From Sphingobacterium bovisgrunnientis (GTDB taxonomy: Bacteria; Bacteroidota; Bacteroidia; Sphingobacteriales; Sphingobacteriaceae), in assembly GCF_009829085.1 (NCBI RefSeq), contig NZ_WUQY01000009.1, forward strand, positions 42,730 through 106,729: a DNA stretch of 64,000 bases, given 5' to 3'. The position numbers and the translations under genes are program-made. Below are positions 63,985 through 64,000 of the stretch, one piece after another (the first letter of the stretch is position 1; each line of letters starts with the position of its first letter). The notes beneath the pieces were generated by a model, which was not told where the DNA came from, made no database searches, and saw nothing but the letters and a program-made list of their open reading frames with translations.

Positions 63985-64000
63985 TTAATTTGCAAAAATT

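Overview
The window is an AT-rich chromosomal segment of a Bacteroidota bacterium, most likely of the class Sphingobacteriia (a Sphingobacterium- or Pedobacter-like organism). The evidence is a SusC/SusD pair, a T9SS-type sorting domain, a long-form IspG with a central insert, an F-type ATPase operon that lacks atpD and atpC, and many upstream sequences matching the Bacteroidota -7 promoter element TAnnTTTG. No rRNA, tRNA, phage, insertion sequence or CRISPR array was seen.

Layout. 1-2.3 kb: methionine/threonine branch genes (truncated metY, hom). 2.5-10.7 kb: a SusC/SusD nutrient-uptake operon with two further surface lipoproteins and no degradative enzyme beside it. 10.9-12.9 kb: a 58-residue membrane protein, an NtrC-type regulator and the RNase P RNA gene (rnpB, minus strand). 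13.0-18.5 kb: an accessory block of small cytoplasmic or envelope proteins (DoxX, VOC/PhnB, DUF1697, SRPBCC, HopJ-like, NlpE, AHSA1, DUF1801). 18.5-35 kb: a TPR protein, lon, putP, a T9SS-tail miniprotein, kup, an amino acid permease, tyrS, a small lipoprotein pair, a class III aminotransferase, an SGNH hydrolase and a PiT phosphate transporter. 35.6-41.5 kb: ATP synthase genes atpZ-(membrane protein)-atpB-E-F-H-A-G on the minus strand. 41.5-64 kb: a Pif1-like helicase, cupin, NamZ-like hydrolase, parE, purU, a large TIM-barrel flavoprotein-like gene, an rRNA methyltransferase-like gene, an mlaE/mlaF pair with a SUKH-like gene attached, ispG, a GH29 fucosidase, an MFS transporter, a transaldolase-like aldolase, a Fur-family regulator, RNase R and a terminal lipoprotein.

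Most of this is housekeeping DNA with clean intrinsic terminators between converging genes. The points most worth a second look are: two TTAACA direct repeats, 11 bp apart, overlapping the -33 region of the phosphate transporter promoter (Pho-box-like); promoter elements so close to ATG that the mRNAs may be leaderless; an array of eight heptanucleotides folded as an inverted repeat between atpA and atpG; a strong hairpin after atpE; a 591-residue protein that looks like an undescribed relative of nitronate monooxygenases; a SUKH immunity-like gene joined to an mla lipid-transport operon; and the DUF1801/AHSA1/SRPBCC block with a DUF1801-DUF1801-YdeI fusion.

I found no strong evidence of a wholly new multi-gene system. 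The accessory block at 13-18.5 kb and the enzyme-free Sus locus are the best candidates. All homology calls come from reading motifs; no database search was run.
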